Notes under the pieces: model-generated
What the model was told of the DNA's origin: nothing
Databases searched by the model: none
Seen by the model: only the letters and a program-made list of their open reading frames with translations
Part shown: positions 7,881 through 14,422 of the stretch, one piece after another
Numbering within the stretch: position 1 is the stretch's first letter
How the letters are laid out: each line of letters starts with the position of its first letter
Made by a program: the position numbers and the translations under genes
Assembly: GCA_030427705.1 (NCBI GenBank)
Contig: JAUIBR010000015.1
Span: 1-64,000, forward strand
Direction of reading: 5' to 3'
Length of the DNA: 64,000 nucleotides
Origin: a bacterium
Lineage (GTDB): Bacteria; Myxococcota_A; Bradymonadia; Bradymonadales; Bradymonadaceae

Positions 7881-8577
7881 CGACTCGAAAAAGGTCGTAG
7901 TTGGTCCCCTCAAACGGAGCTTCGGCGGAAACATCGAATCCATGGCGCCAAAGAACTTCAGAAGCACGCTCAAGCGTGAACGTGAGGTAGAACATGATGA
8001 ACGGTGGCTTTTTTATGGTGTTACGAATGTGCATTGCGGCGTTGAAGCCTCGTGCTGCCCACCAAACGGGATTTGATTTCGATGGCTTCTTGACCGTGAT
8101 GAAGATGAATCGCCCATTGGGCCGTAGGGCCGCTTTGACGCGATCAATGAAGACGTCTTGCTGATTCTGTAGAATGTGCCCGAAGGCTCCTGCCGTACAG
8201 ACTAGATCAAACTCGTTTTCGTACGACATCTCGAACAGGTCTTGGTTCTCGAATTCAAGTCGGGGTTTTTCGACCCCCAATTCATCTCGAAGGCGTCTCG
8301 CTTCCGTAAGCATTCCATCGGAGACGTCGATTCCAAGTATTCTGTTCTCAACTACGGGTGTCAGTGCCCTAGCGATTGCGCCATTTCCGCAAGCTAAATC
8401 CAGAGCGTCGCGAACAGGTTCCTTTTGAACCTCGCGTATCAGCGGTTCTAGGAGATTGTCTGGAGTGCGGAACGGCGTGTACTCAAATTTGGGCGCAAGT
8501 AGGTCATAACCTTCTGTTGTGCCCTGCATCGCCTGCCTGGCAAGTTCCCAAAATGTCGGGCCTTTTTCGTGAAACAC
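7861..8577 (-). CDS. Class I SAM-dependent methyltransferase
   Basis: 238 aa. A Rossmann methyltransferase core carries motif I A-L-D-L-A-C-G-N-G-A (about 58-67), the acidic motif II I-L-G-I-D-V-S-D-G-M and the motif IV region F-D-L-V-C-T-A-G-A-F-G-H. A post-core segment has L-R-P-N-G-R-F-I-F-I. The substrate is unknown; the aromatic/basic insert after residue 160 (V-W-W-A-A-R-G-F) could contact a small hydrophobic ligand. It converges on, and overlaps by 20 bp, the Sel1 gene. Its promoter region contains repeat copy D, which starts 14 bp upstream of the start codon. Confidence 0.85.
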   Translation of the reverse strand: MFHEKGPTFWELARQAMQGTTEGYDLLAPKFEYTPFRTPDNLLEPLIREVQKEPVRDALDLACGNGAIARALTPVVENRILGIDVSDGMLTEARRLRDELGVEKPRLEFENQDLFEMSYENEFDLVCTAGAFGHILQNQQDVFIDRVKAALRPNGRFIFITVKKPSKSNPVWWAARGFNAAMHIRNTIKKPPFIMFYLTFTLERASEVLWRHGFDVSAEAPFEGTNYDLFRVVTARPR

Positions 8578-8590
8578 TTTATTTTCAGTG

Positions 8591-8620
8591 GGTTGCAGGT
8601 TCCTGTGAGGATTGCGATGC
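8591..8620 (+). repeat. Dispersed 30-bp palindromic element, copy D
   Basis: GGTTGCAGGTTCCTGTGAGGA in the 54-bp gap between the methyltransferase start (8577) and the end of the next minus-strand gene (8632), filling more than half of that gap. The following bases include GCGATGCGATTTGCGTTGC, a short GC-rich direct-repeat-like run not seen at other copies. Confidence 0.8.
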
Positions 8621-8631
8621 GATTTGCGTTG

Positions 8632-9399
8632 CTAGTTTGCAGCGCTGCGGTTCGTTGCAAAAAATGCGGATGGTATTGTTATGGTTACGGATTCTTTGGT
8701 GGATTCGAACTCTGGTGTGCCGATGGTCTCGACGGCTTTGCGGATTTGGGGAAGACCGCGGCCCAATTGCTCAGATAGGCCAACCAGTCGAGTGACCATC
8801 GCGACAACCGGATTTCGGGGTAATGTTGTGCCGCCTCGGCTCGCATAGTGGCGTAGAGGTTGGGCCAGCGCTGAACCGCCAGGACTCCAGATCTCGATGC
8901 GATCAGTGAAGAGCCGAATTGCACATGGGCTACCCGCCCGCAGGTCTCGGTGCACCAAAGCGTTGATGAGCGCTTCTTTCACAGCAACGGTAGGGAACTC
9001 GCACGAGTTTTCGTCGGGATCGAGCTGGTTTACCAATTGGCGGCCTTCCGCGTGGACAAACGCCATTCCTCTTTCGAAGAGTTCGAAAACGTTGCCGCCG
9101 ATGTGCTGGCGGACGACCACATCGTCCGTCAATTCCGTGCCAGCAAACTTCGCTGCGATTAGGGCGGACTGCGGCAGCATAAACTGGGGATTCGTGCCGA
9201 ACAGATACAACCCCGCCATTGTGGGGACATATCGATTCCCCATTGTACCAGCGAGCCGGAACTGCGTGAGGGCATCTTCAAGCAACATTTCGTCGGCAGC
9301 CAAACCTGGGGCGTGTGACTCGATGAACGTCTCGAAGGCGTCTAGATCAAGATCCTCTAGAGATGCGATTGGGACGGTCTGCAACTCACCGTTGTTCAT
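8632..9399 (-). CDS. RecG-like C-terminal ATP-binding protein (HATPase_c_4 type), lacking an AlbA_2 domain
   Basis: 255 aa. The start at 9399 has GGAGG five bases upstream; an earlier in-frame start would run through the small gene upstream. Residues about 130-245 match the family often annotated as ATP-dependent DNA helicase RecG-related or transcriptional regulator: K-E-A-L-I-N-A-L-V-H-R-D, D-R-I-E-I-W-S-P-G, R-N-P-V-V-A, G-L-S-E-Q-L-G-R-G-L-P. This is a GHKL-type ATP-binding fold. Family members normally begin with an AlbA_2/Schlafen domain of about 120 residues; here only a shorter helical region precedes the ATPase. It is not a helicase. Function is unknown, perhaps a transcriptional regulator. 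Confidence 0.8.
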   Translation of the reverse strand: MNNGELQTVPIASLEDLDLDAFETFIESHAPGLAADEMLLEDALTQFRLAGTMGNRYVPTMAGLYLFGTNPQFMLPQSALIAAKFAGTELTDDVVVRQHIGGNVFELFERGMAFVHAEGRQLVNQLDPDENSCEFPTVAVKEALINALVHRDLRAGSPCAIRLFTDRIEIWSPGGSALAQPLRHYASRGGTTLPRNPVVAMVTRLVGLSEQLGRGLPQIRKAVETIGTPEFESTKESVTITIPSAFFATNRSAAN

Positions 9400-9434
9400 T
9401 TGAACCTCCGGTGAAAGCGTATCATACCGGCATA

Positions 9435-9635
9435 CTAGACGGTACGATCGCGACCAACTTCCGAGGTAATCAGGAACCAACCAGGCCCGTCGATCACTTC
9501 GTACTCCCATTCGTCATGCGGGGCTTGGGTGTCGCGGTCTTGTGCTCGATTCCACGCATAAATGTTAGCACCCTGCCAAAAGTAGAGCGTTGCGATTGAA
9601 AGCAGGGCGATTAGGGTGATCATCGTGACGTACAT
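9435..9635 (-). CDS. Small single-pass membrane protein
   Basis: 66 aa. AAGGAGGA six bases before the ATG at 9635 is one of the strongest ribosome sites in the window. It has a hydrophobic helix (T-L-I-A-L-L-S-I-A-T-L-Y-F-W, residues about 6-21) followed by a polar, acidic tail with W-E-Y-E-V-I-D-G-P-G-W. No family recognised. It lies 35 bp upstream of the RecG-like gene on the same strand and may be co-transcribed with it. Confidence 0.6.
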   Translation of the reverse strand: MYVTMITLIALLSIATLYFWQGANIYAWNRAQDRDTQAPHDEWEYEVIDGPGWFLITSEVGRDRTV

Positions 9636-9717
9636 TGACTTCTCCTCCTTGAGGTCTACATGCACCTACATCGTACGACACGCCCATAACGAGGCAATTT
9701 TTTGTTACGTGTTAGAT

Positions 9718-9747
9718 GTTGAGAATTCCTCATAGGATCTTGTAAGG
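9718..9747 (-). repeat. Dispersed 30-bp palindromic element, copy E (only minus-strand copy)
   Basis: On the minus strand it reads CCTTACAAGATCCTATGAGG followed by AATTCTCAAC. It sits between divergent genes. On the + strand its end supplies AAGG (9743-9746), the only ribosome-site-like bases before the ATG at 9756 of the acetyltransferase gene. Confidence 0.8.
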
Positions 9748-9755
9748 CATTGCAA

Positions 9756-10532
9756 ATGAATCGCTTTGGCTCGATTGATGGGCGGTTGGAGGCCGGCATT
9801 GGGGACTTTTTCTGGGCACCAGAAGACGTCCATATCGTTGACGTGGGGTATGTCGCATTCGCGCACAGCGAACGACTGGACAAGGTCTACAATGTTGTGT
9901 TTCGGACCCGTCCACGAGGCTACGACGCGGCCGCAATTGTCGGTCAGGTGCTACCTTTCCATCAGCACACGACGAGTTATTGGGCGGTGACCGATTTAGG
10001 TCGGACTGATGATTTGATCGCCGCCCTCACAGACGCCGGATACAAGCCACAACAGCTGCACTATGGGTACAGCATAAATGTCGAGGACTACCTTCGTCCC
10101 CAGAGCCAATCAGTCGTTGTTCGACAGGTCTCGACACGCGAGGAGTTAAAGGCGCTTGATACCGTCCGTCGCGACGTCTTCGACTTGGATGGGGCGCTCG
10201 ATGATGAGGATATAGACCGTGAATTGGCCGAATGCACCAAACGAAATGCCAGAGTCTCTCGATGGTTGGCTTATCTGGATGGTGAGCCGGTGGGTTCGGC
10301 CGGAATGACTCTGCATCCAGACTTGGGGCTTGGCTTTTTGTGGGCCGGAGGCGTGCTCGAATCTGCTCGCGGCCGGGGCGTCTACAGTGGGCTCTTGCGC
10401 GCGCGGGCGGATTGGGCGAAAGAGAACGGCATCAAAGACATCGGCCTCTATGCCCGGGTGGATACCTCCGCCCCAATCGTTGAGGCCCACGGATTCACGC
10501 GTCACGGCGCCATGGAGTACTGGGTCAAATGA
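9756..10532 (+). CDS. GNAT family N-acetyltransferase
   Basis: 258 aa. ATG at 9756 preceded by AAGG contributed by repeat copy E; a TTG two codons earlier is also possible. The C-terminal half (about 120-258) is a GNAT domain: V-R-Q-V-S-T-R-E-E-L opens it, followed by W-L-A-Y-L-D-G-E-P-V-G-S-A and the acetyl-CoA loop A-R-G-R-G-V-Y-S-G-L-L. I-V-E-A-H-G-F-T-R-H-G closes the fold. The N-terminal half resembles a degenerate GNAT lobe. The substrate is unknown. The stop overlaps the start of the deaminase gene (ATGA), indicating a two-gene operon. Confidence 0.8.
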   Translation: MNRFGSIDGRLEAGIGDFFWAPEDVHIVDVGYVAFAHSERLDKVYNVVFRTRPRGYDAAAIVGQVLPFHQHTTSYWAVTDLGRTDDLIAALTDAGYKPQQLHYGYSINVEDYLRPQSQSVVVRQVSTREELKALDTVRRDVFDLDGALDDEDIDRELAECTKRNARVSRWLAYLDGEPVGSAGMTLHPDLGLGFLWAGGVLESARGRGVYSGLLRARADWAKENGIKDIGLYARVDTSAPIVEAHGFTRHGAMEYWVK

Positions 10533-11011
10533 AAGAGAAACACATCCGCATTCGAATTGAACAATGCCTCTCGCTGGCGAAAGCCTCCAACTGTCCTCGT
10601 CGGAAGTTCGGTGCACTACTGCTAGACCCTGAGCGCAACGTCGTACTTATGGATGGCTACAATGGCGGTCCTCGAGGCGGTGGTGAGCTGTGCGGGGGCG
10701 ATGAATGCCTGCGAGACACGCAGGAGGTCGAGTCGGGAACGCGTATGGAAATTGGATGTCATCACGCCGAGATGAATGTCATCTGCAATTGCGCTGCTTC
10801 CGGTGTAGCCACGAAAGGTGCATGGATTTTTGTGACCGGAGAGCCTTGCATGATGTGCGCGAAACTCGTCCACCATGCGGGCATTAAAAAGGTCATCGTG
10901 GTTGGTGGCGGCTACGCTGGCGCAAACGGTGTCCAATACCTGCAAGACCACGGCGTTATGGTAGAAGCCGTTGAAGGTCCGCAGGACCCCCGCCTCGAAG
11001 CGCTGACCTAA
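10529..11011 (+). CDS. Deoxycytidylate/cytidine deaminase family protein (dCMP deaminase-like)
   Basis: 160 aa. Zinc-dependent deaminase fold with H-A-E at 79-81 and P-C-M-M-C at 106-110 (Cys107 and Cys110 as ligands). An early block (F-G-A-L-L, M-D-G-Y-N-G-G-P-R-G, L-C-G-G-D-E-C-L-R) resembles the additional zinc/nucleotide region of dCMP deaminases (T4 Cd/ComEB type), which convert dCMP to dUMP for thymidylate synthesis. It overlaps the upstream GNAT gene by 4 bp and shares a 4-bp stop overlap with the convergent kinase gene. Confidence 0.85.
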   Translation: MKEKHIRIRIEQCLSLAKASNCPRRKFGALLLDPERNVVLMDGYNGGPRGGGELCGGDECLRDTQEVESGTRMEIGCHHAEMNVICNCAASGVATKGAWIFVTGEPCMMCAKLVHHAGIKKVIVVGGGYAGANGVQYLQDHGVMVEAVEGPQDPRLEALT

Positions 11012-12246
11012 TCGACCGTTGGGAGTCTAAATCCAACGGTCACCCCCGACTCGCGGTCTTTGATCAGCAATTCACCGCCATGTGCATCGACGATGCGTCG
11101 CACAAGTGCGAGACCTAGCCCGAGACCCGTTGAGTCCGAATCGCCTCGGGTAAACGGCGCGATTAATAACTCAAGGTCGTCCGCGCGACCTAGCCCAGCG
11201 TCATCGATCTCAAACAGCACATGTCCGTTTGACTTAGACACACGAAACGCGACCACGCCTTCGCCATGGATTTGTGCGTTGCGCAGCACGTTCGTGAGGG
11301 CTGAATGCAGAAGCATTGCGTCGCCAGGAATTGGCGCAGCATCAATCACCTCCAACAACTCAATGTCGAGGTCCAAGCTCTCGACAGCTGCAACAGCGAG
11401 GTCAACCGGCTCGAGCACTTCGGCCCGTTCCATATCAAATTCTAGCCGCGAGCGGGCCAGCAGTTGGTCCACGAGGAAGTCGATGGCGTCCACCTCAACG
11501 GCAATCCCATCAAGGTGCTTTTGATTATCCCCATCCGTTCTAAGTAGCTCCACCAGCAGTTGAAGGTGCCCAAGCGGCGTTCGCAGCTCATGACTGACTT
11601 CGGCCAACAGGGCTCGATGCTCCTCTATCTGCGCCCCAATCTGCGTCGCCATCCCGTTAAATGCATCCGAGAGTTGAGCCAACTCAGATTCGTCGTCTAA
11701 CGCAGGGGCACGCGCTTGCAGGTCGCCTCCACCAAAGGCCTCAGCGGCTTGGGTGAGGTTGCGGAGCGGGCGTGCAATCCGGCTAGCCACCAAACCGCTC
11801 CCTCCCCACAAGACCAACGTGAAGAACAATAGCGTGAGCAGAAACCCTGTCTTTCCCTTCAAACTCGGGTCACAGATGGTCGCCACGCCCAACAACTCGT
11901 TGCCGCGATAGATTTCGACTGGGTAGTTTCGTTTGTGACAATCCGTAGGTCCCGCGCGGTCGAGCACTTTCCCGTCGGGTGCTGTTAGGATGACTTGGAA
12001 TCCGAGCTCTTTTGAGATTGCCTTGATGAAATCGGAGCGGGCTTCATGGTCGTCCCAGTTTGCTTCCAAACGATTGGCAACGAACGCCTCGCCCTGATGC
12101 GCTTTCCAGCGGAACTCTCCACCTGCCAAGACATAGGTCGTGAACGCCAAACCGACCAGAACACTACTGGTCACAATTGTGATGGCGAGCCAGGCGAAGA
12201 TCACCCGACTCAACCGGGCGCGTATGAAGCGAGCCAACTTTCGCAT
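11008..12246 (-). CDS. Sensor histidine kinase (Cpx/Omp-like)
   Basis: 412 aa inner-membrane kinase. TM1 lies near residues 15-40, a periplasmic domain of about 90 residues follows, and TM2 lies near 133-155. A HAMP linker (I-A-R-P-L-R-N-L-T) leads to HisKA with E-V-S-H-E-L-R-T-P-L (phospho-His). The ATPase domain has the N box L-R-N-A-Q-I-H-G, I-D-D-A-G-L-G, and G-L-G-L-G-L-A. Its start codon overlaps the stop of the response regulator (TAATG), and a Spy/CpxP-like lipoprotein is the first gene of the operon. That order argues for an envelope-stress system in which the lipoprotein or unfolded envelope proteins tune the periplasmic sensor. Confidence 0.92.
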   Translation of the reverse strand: MRKLARFIRARLSRVIFAWLAITIVTSSVLVGLAFTTYVLAGGEFRWKAHQGEAFVANRLEANWDDHEARSDFIKAISKELGFQVILTAPDGKVLDRAGPTDCHKRNYPVEIYRGNELLGVATICDPSLKGKTGFLLTLLFFTLVLWGGSGLVASRIARPLRNLTQAAEAFGGGDLQARAPALDDESELAQLSDAFNGMATQIGAQIEEHRALLAEVSHELRTPLGHLQLLVELLRTDGDNQKHLDGIAVEVDAIDFLVDQLLARSRLEFDMERAEVLEPVDLAVAAVESLDLDIELLEVIDAAPIPGDAMLLHSALTNVLRNAQIHGEGVVAFRVSKSNGHVLFEIDDAGLGRADDLELLIAPFTRGDSDSTGLGLGLALVRRIVDAHGGELLIKDRESGVTVGFRLPTVD

Positions 12247-12929
12247 TAGTCCCTCGCCAGGACGTAACCTACGCCCCTTACGGTTTTAATGAGTCGCTTC
12301 TGCGAATCGGTGTCGCCGAGCTTTCGGCGCAGGTGTGAGATATGGACGTCCACGGTTCGGTCGCCAACGTAGATGCCGTCGCGACCTGATGCCGAGAGGA
12401 TTGAATCCCTCGACACAACGCGCCCCATCCGACGGGCCAGCGCGACGAGAATATCGAATTCGATGCCGGTGAGGTCCACCAGTTCACCCGCCCGTTTCAC
12501 GATGCGTCCATCGATATCGATCTCGATGTCGCGTACCTCGATGAGCTCCGAAACCAATTCCTTCGAAGAGCGGCGCATCAACGCCCGTAGCCGGGCCAGA
12601 AGTTCGCGAGGGTTGAACGGCTTCGTCACGTAGTCGTCGGCGCCGAGCTCCAATCCCACGATTCGATCGGCATCATCGCCTCTTGCAGTTAGCATCAGGA
12701 TTGGAATGTCGCGCTTGGGGCGAATCTGCCGAATCACCTCCAAGCCGTCCATCTCCGGCATCATGTAGTCCAGCAACACCACATCAAACTCCGACTTTTC
12801 AAGCGCAACGAGCCCATCTGCACCATTCATGGCGTGCGTGAGCTCGAAGTCATAACTGCCAAGATACTCTTCCAGGAGTTCGAAGAGTTTCTCGTCGTCA
12901 TCGATAAGGAGGGCGTTGTAGGTCGGCAT
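12246..12929 (-). CDS. OmpR/PhoB-family response regulator
   Basis: 227 aa. The receiver domain has the acidic pair at D-D-D-E (about 10-13), phospho-acceptor Asp in V-V-L-L-D-Y-M-M-P-E-M-D-G, Thr in M-L-T-A-R-G and Lys in V-T-K-P-F-N-P. The C-terminal winged helix has D-I-L-V-A-L-A-R-R, V-D-V-H-I-S-H-L-R-R-K-L and T-V-R-G-V-G-Y. It is cognate to the kinase encoded with 1-bp overlap downstream. A direct repeat upstream of the operon (13804-13820) is a plausible autoregulatory site. Confidence 0.93.
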   Translation of the reverse strand: MPTYNALLIDDDEKLFELLEEYLGSYDFELTHAMNGADGLVALEKSEFDVVLLDYMMPEMDGLEVIRQIRPKRDIPILMLTARGDDADRIVGLELGADDYVTKPFNPRELLARLRALMRRSSKELVSELIEVRDIEIDIDGRIVKRAGELVDLTGIEFDILVALARRMGRVVSRDSILSASGRDGIYVGDRTVDVHISHLRRKLGDTDSQKRLIKTVRGVGYVLARD

Positions 12930-12931
12930 GA

Positions 12932-13726
12932 TTATCCGCGCATGTCAGCGATGAGCTCTTTCACTTTTTCACGTTGTTCGGGCGTCAGCGTTTGCGCAAA
13001 TCCCACCACCGAATCGGCGACTCCATGTGCAAAGGCTTGCAGACGCGTAGCCCCAGCATCGACCTGTGCATGCAGGCCTTTACTGTCCGGTTTTGGACTG
13101 CGGAGTTCTTGAATGAAAAACGCTCGTGTCTTTTGATGGTCGGCCTTCAGTTTCTTAGCTTTCTCCATCTGCGCATCTTTTTGCGCCAACGCGTACTCAA
13201 ACTGCGCATCGGTCGCGTCGATCTCGTCCAAGAACCGTTTCACGACGGCATCGATGATCCACGCTCGATCGCCGCCTTGCTTACGGTCTTCCCAGCGTTG
13301 CGCAAGTTCTGCCCGTTGCTCTTTGGTCAGATTCGCGTGCGTCTTCAGACCTAAATCCAGAGCGTCGTGGGCAAACGGAGTCATCTCTTTGTGAATGTCA
13401 TCGATGACCGCTCGCACCTGAGCCTTGTCAGGCTTTGACTGGGTCAGCTGAGCCGCGAGCCGCACGCGGATGGGGTCTCGAAGCTTTCGCACCTCGTTGA
13501 CGCGAGGCACAAACGCGGAAACATCTGATTTGATACGCTTGGATTGCGTGTCGGTCGCGTCGATGTCGTCCAAAAAGTAGTCAGTTTTGTCCAGAATCCG
13601 GGCCTCAACCTGCTTGTCGGTGAGGTTTTCCGACGAGCGTCGACCACAACTGACGGCGAGCGTCAGCGCGACCAGGCTCAGGATTGCGAGGCGGATGCGA
13701 GATTGGGAAATGCTTGTACAAATCAT
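12932..13726 (-). CDS. Spy/CpxP-like lipoprotein with two LTxxQ units
   Basis: 264 aa. The signal peptide ends L-T-L-A-V-S-C, so it is a predicted lipoprotein. The rest is all-helical with two copies of the Spy/CpxP signature: N-L-T-K-E-Q-R-A-E-L (about residue 133) and T-L-T-P-E-Q-R-E-K-V (about 250). Each follows a similar stretch containing L-D-D-I-D-A-T-D-T-Q or L-D-E-I-D-A-T-D-A-Q. CpxP/Spy proteins have one such unit and work as soluble dimers; here the two units are fused and lipid-anchored, a built-in dimer. It is the first gene of the operon with the regulator and kinase, so it is the likely chaperone/feedback component. Confidence 0.82.
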   Translation of the reverse strand: MICTSISQSRIRLAILSLVALTLAVSCGRRSSENLTDKQVEARILDKTDYFLDDIDATDTQSKRIKSDVSAFVPRVNEVRKLRDPIRVRLAAQLTQSKPDKAQVRAVIDDIHKEMTPFAHDALDLGLKTHANLTKEQRAELAQRWEDRKQGGDRAWIIDAVVKRFLDEIDATDAQFEYALAQKDAQMEKAKKLKADHQKTRAFFIQELRSPKPDSKGLHAQVDAGATRLQAFAHGVADSVVGFAQTLTPEQREKVKELIADMRG

Positions 13727-13803
13727 GGGGTCTCCAATACCTAGGATGTCAGAATCGACAACTTGGAGTCTAGTTACCCTATGTTTTTGAACCGTATTTT
13801 GAG

Positions 13804-13820
13804 CGTTAAGTAGTGTTAAG
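13804..13820 (-). promoter_or_regulatory. Direct repeat, candidate response-regulator box for the Cpx-like operon
   Basis: On the minus strand CTTAAC-ACTA-CTTAAC (GTTAAG-TAGT-GTTAAG on the + strand), starts 10 bp apart. It lies about 80 bp upstream of the lipoprotein start and touches the stop codon of the gene at 13816. Spacing and form resemble CpxR/OmpR-type tandem half-sites. No convincing -35/-10 pair was identified. Confidence 0.4.
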
Positions 13821-14328
13821 TCTCAGATGGCTCGATCAGTTCCTCGATGAGGTCTTCAATAGCGTCCAACTCATCGACGGTCTTCAGGGAGTCCTGCGCG
13901 ATTGAGCTTTCGGTGTCTTCAATCAACGTGGAGTGATTTCCGGTTTTGGGCCGAAGAGCCTGATTTTCGGAGGTCGAGCGAACCGAGCTAGCGACGAGTT
14001 CTGATTGGACCGTCTGTGGATAAGGCTTGGTTTCCCGGGAATTGCCCACTTCCTCATCATCACCGTCGATGACGAGTTCGAGCCGAAGGTTGCCAAGCTG
14101 CCATCGGGCCCAGCGCAGGCACCCGTCCACATCCGGTTCCTTTCCATCCAACGACTCAAACACTTCGTCAAAGTCGCTGAGCCACGCCGTGTGGGATACG
14201 AGATGCGAAAGAAACCGCCGTGCAAGTTCGACTTCTTCGCGCTCAAGCGCGCCCTGCAACTCTTCGAGGTAGATGATGCAGTCGTCGAGACTCGTAGGTT
14301 TCAGGGTCTTTTCAGTATCTTTTGACAT
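13816..14328 (-). CDS. Hypothetical acidic protein
   Basis: 170 aa. Start ATG at 14328 has AAGG six bases upstream; the frame stays open further up but only across the end of the neighbouring lipoprotein gene. The N-terminal 100 residues are helical (C-I-I-Y-L-E-E-L-Q-G-A-L-E-R-E-E-V). The C-terminal 70 are polar and strongly acidic, ending I-E-D-L-I-E-E-L-I-E-P. No family recognised and no signal peptide. It could be a cytoplasmic regulator or partner; the sequence does not say. A Cpx-like operon follows on the same strand after 89 bp. Confidence 0.65.
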   Translation of the reverse strand: MSKDTEKTLKPTSLDDCIIYLEELQGALEREEVELARRFLSHLVSHTAWLSDFDEVFESLDGKEPDVDGCLRWARWQLGNLRLELVIDGDDEEVGNSRETKPYPQTVQSELVASSVRSTSENQALRPKTGNHSTLIEDTESSIAQDSLKTVDELDAIEDLIEELIEPSET

Positions 14329-14422
14329 CGTGGGCCTTGTTTCGGACGCCACTATACGCAGAGCAGAAACGCCCGACAAGGCAAAGCGAGTCGGGCGCAT
14401 CGTGTTGTAATTTCGTTCGAAA

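Noticed and set aside
8695-8725. GGATTCGAACTC, like the reverse complement of a tRNA T-loop
   Set aside because: It lies inside the RecG-like coding sequence with no acceptor or anticodon stems around it.
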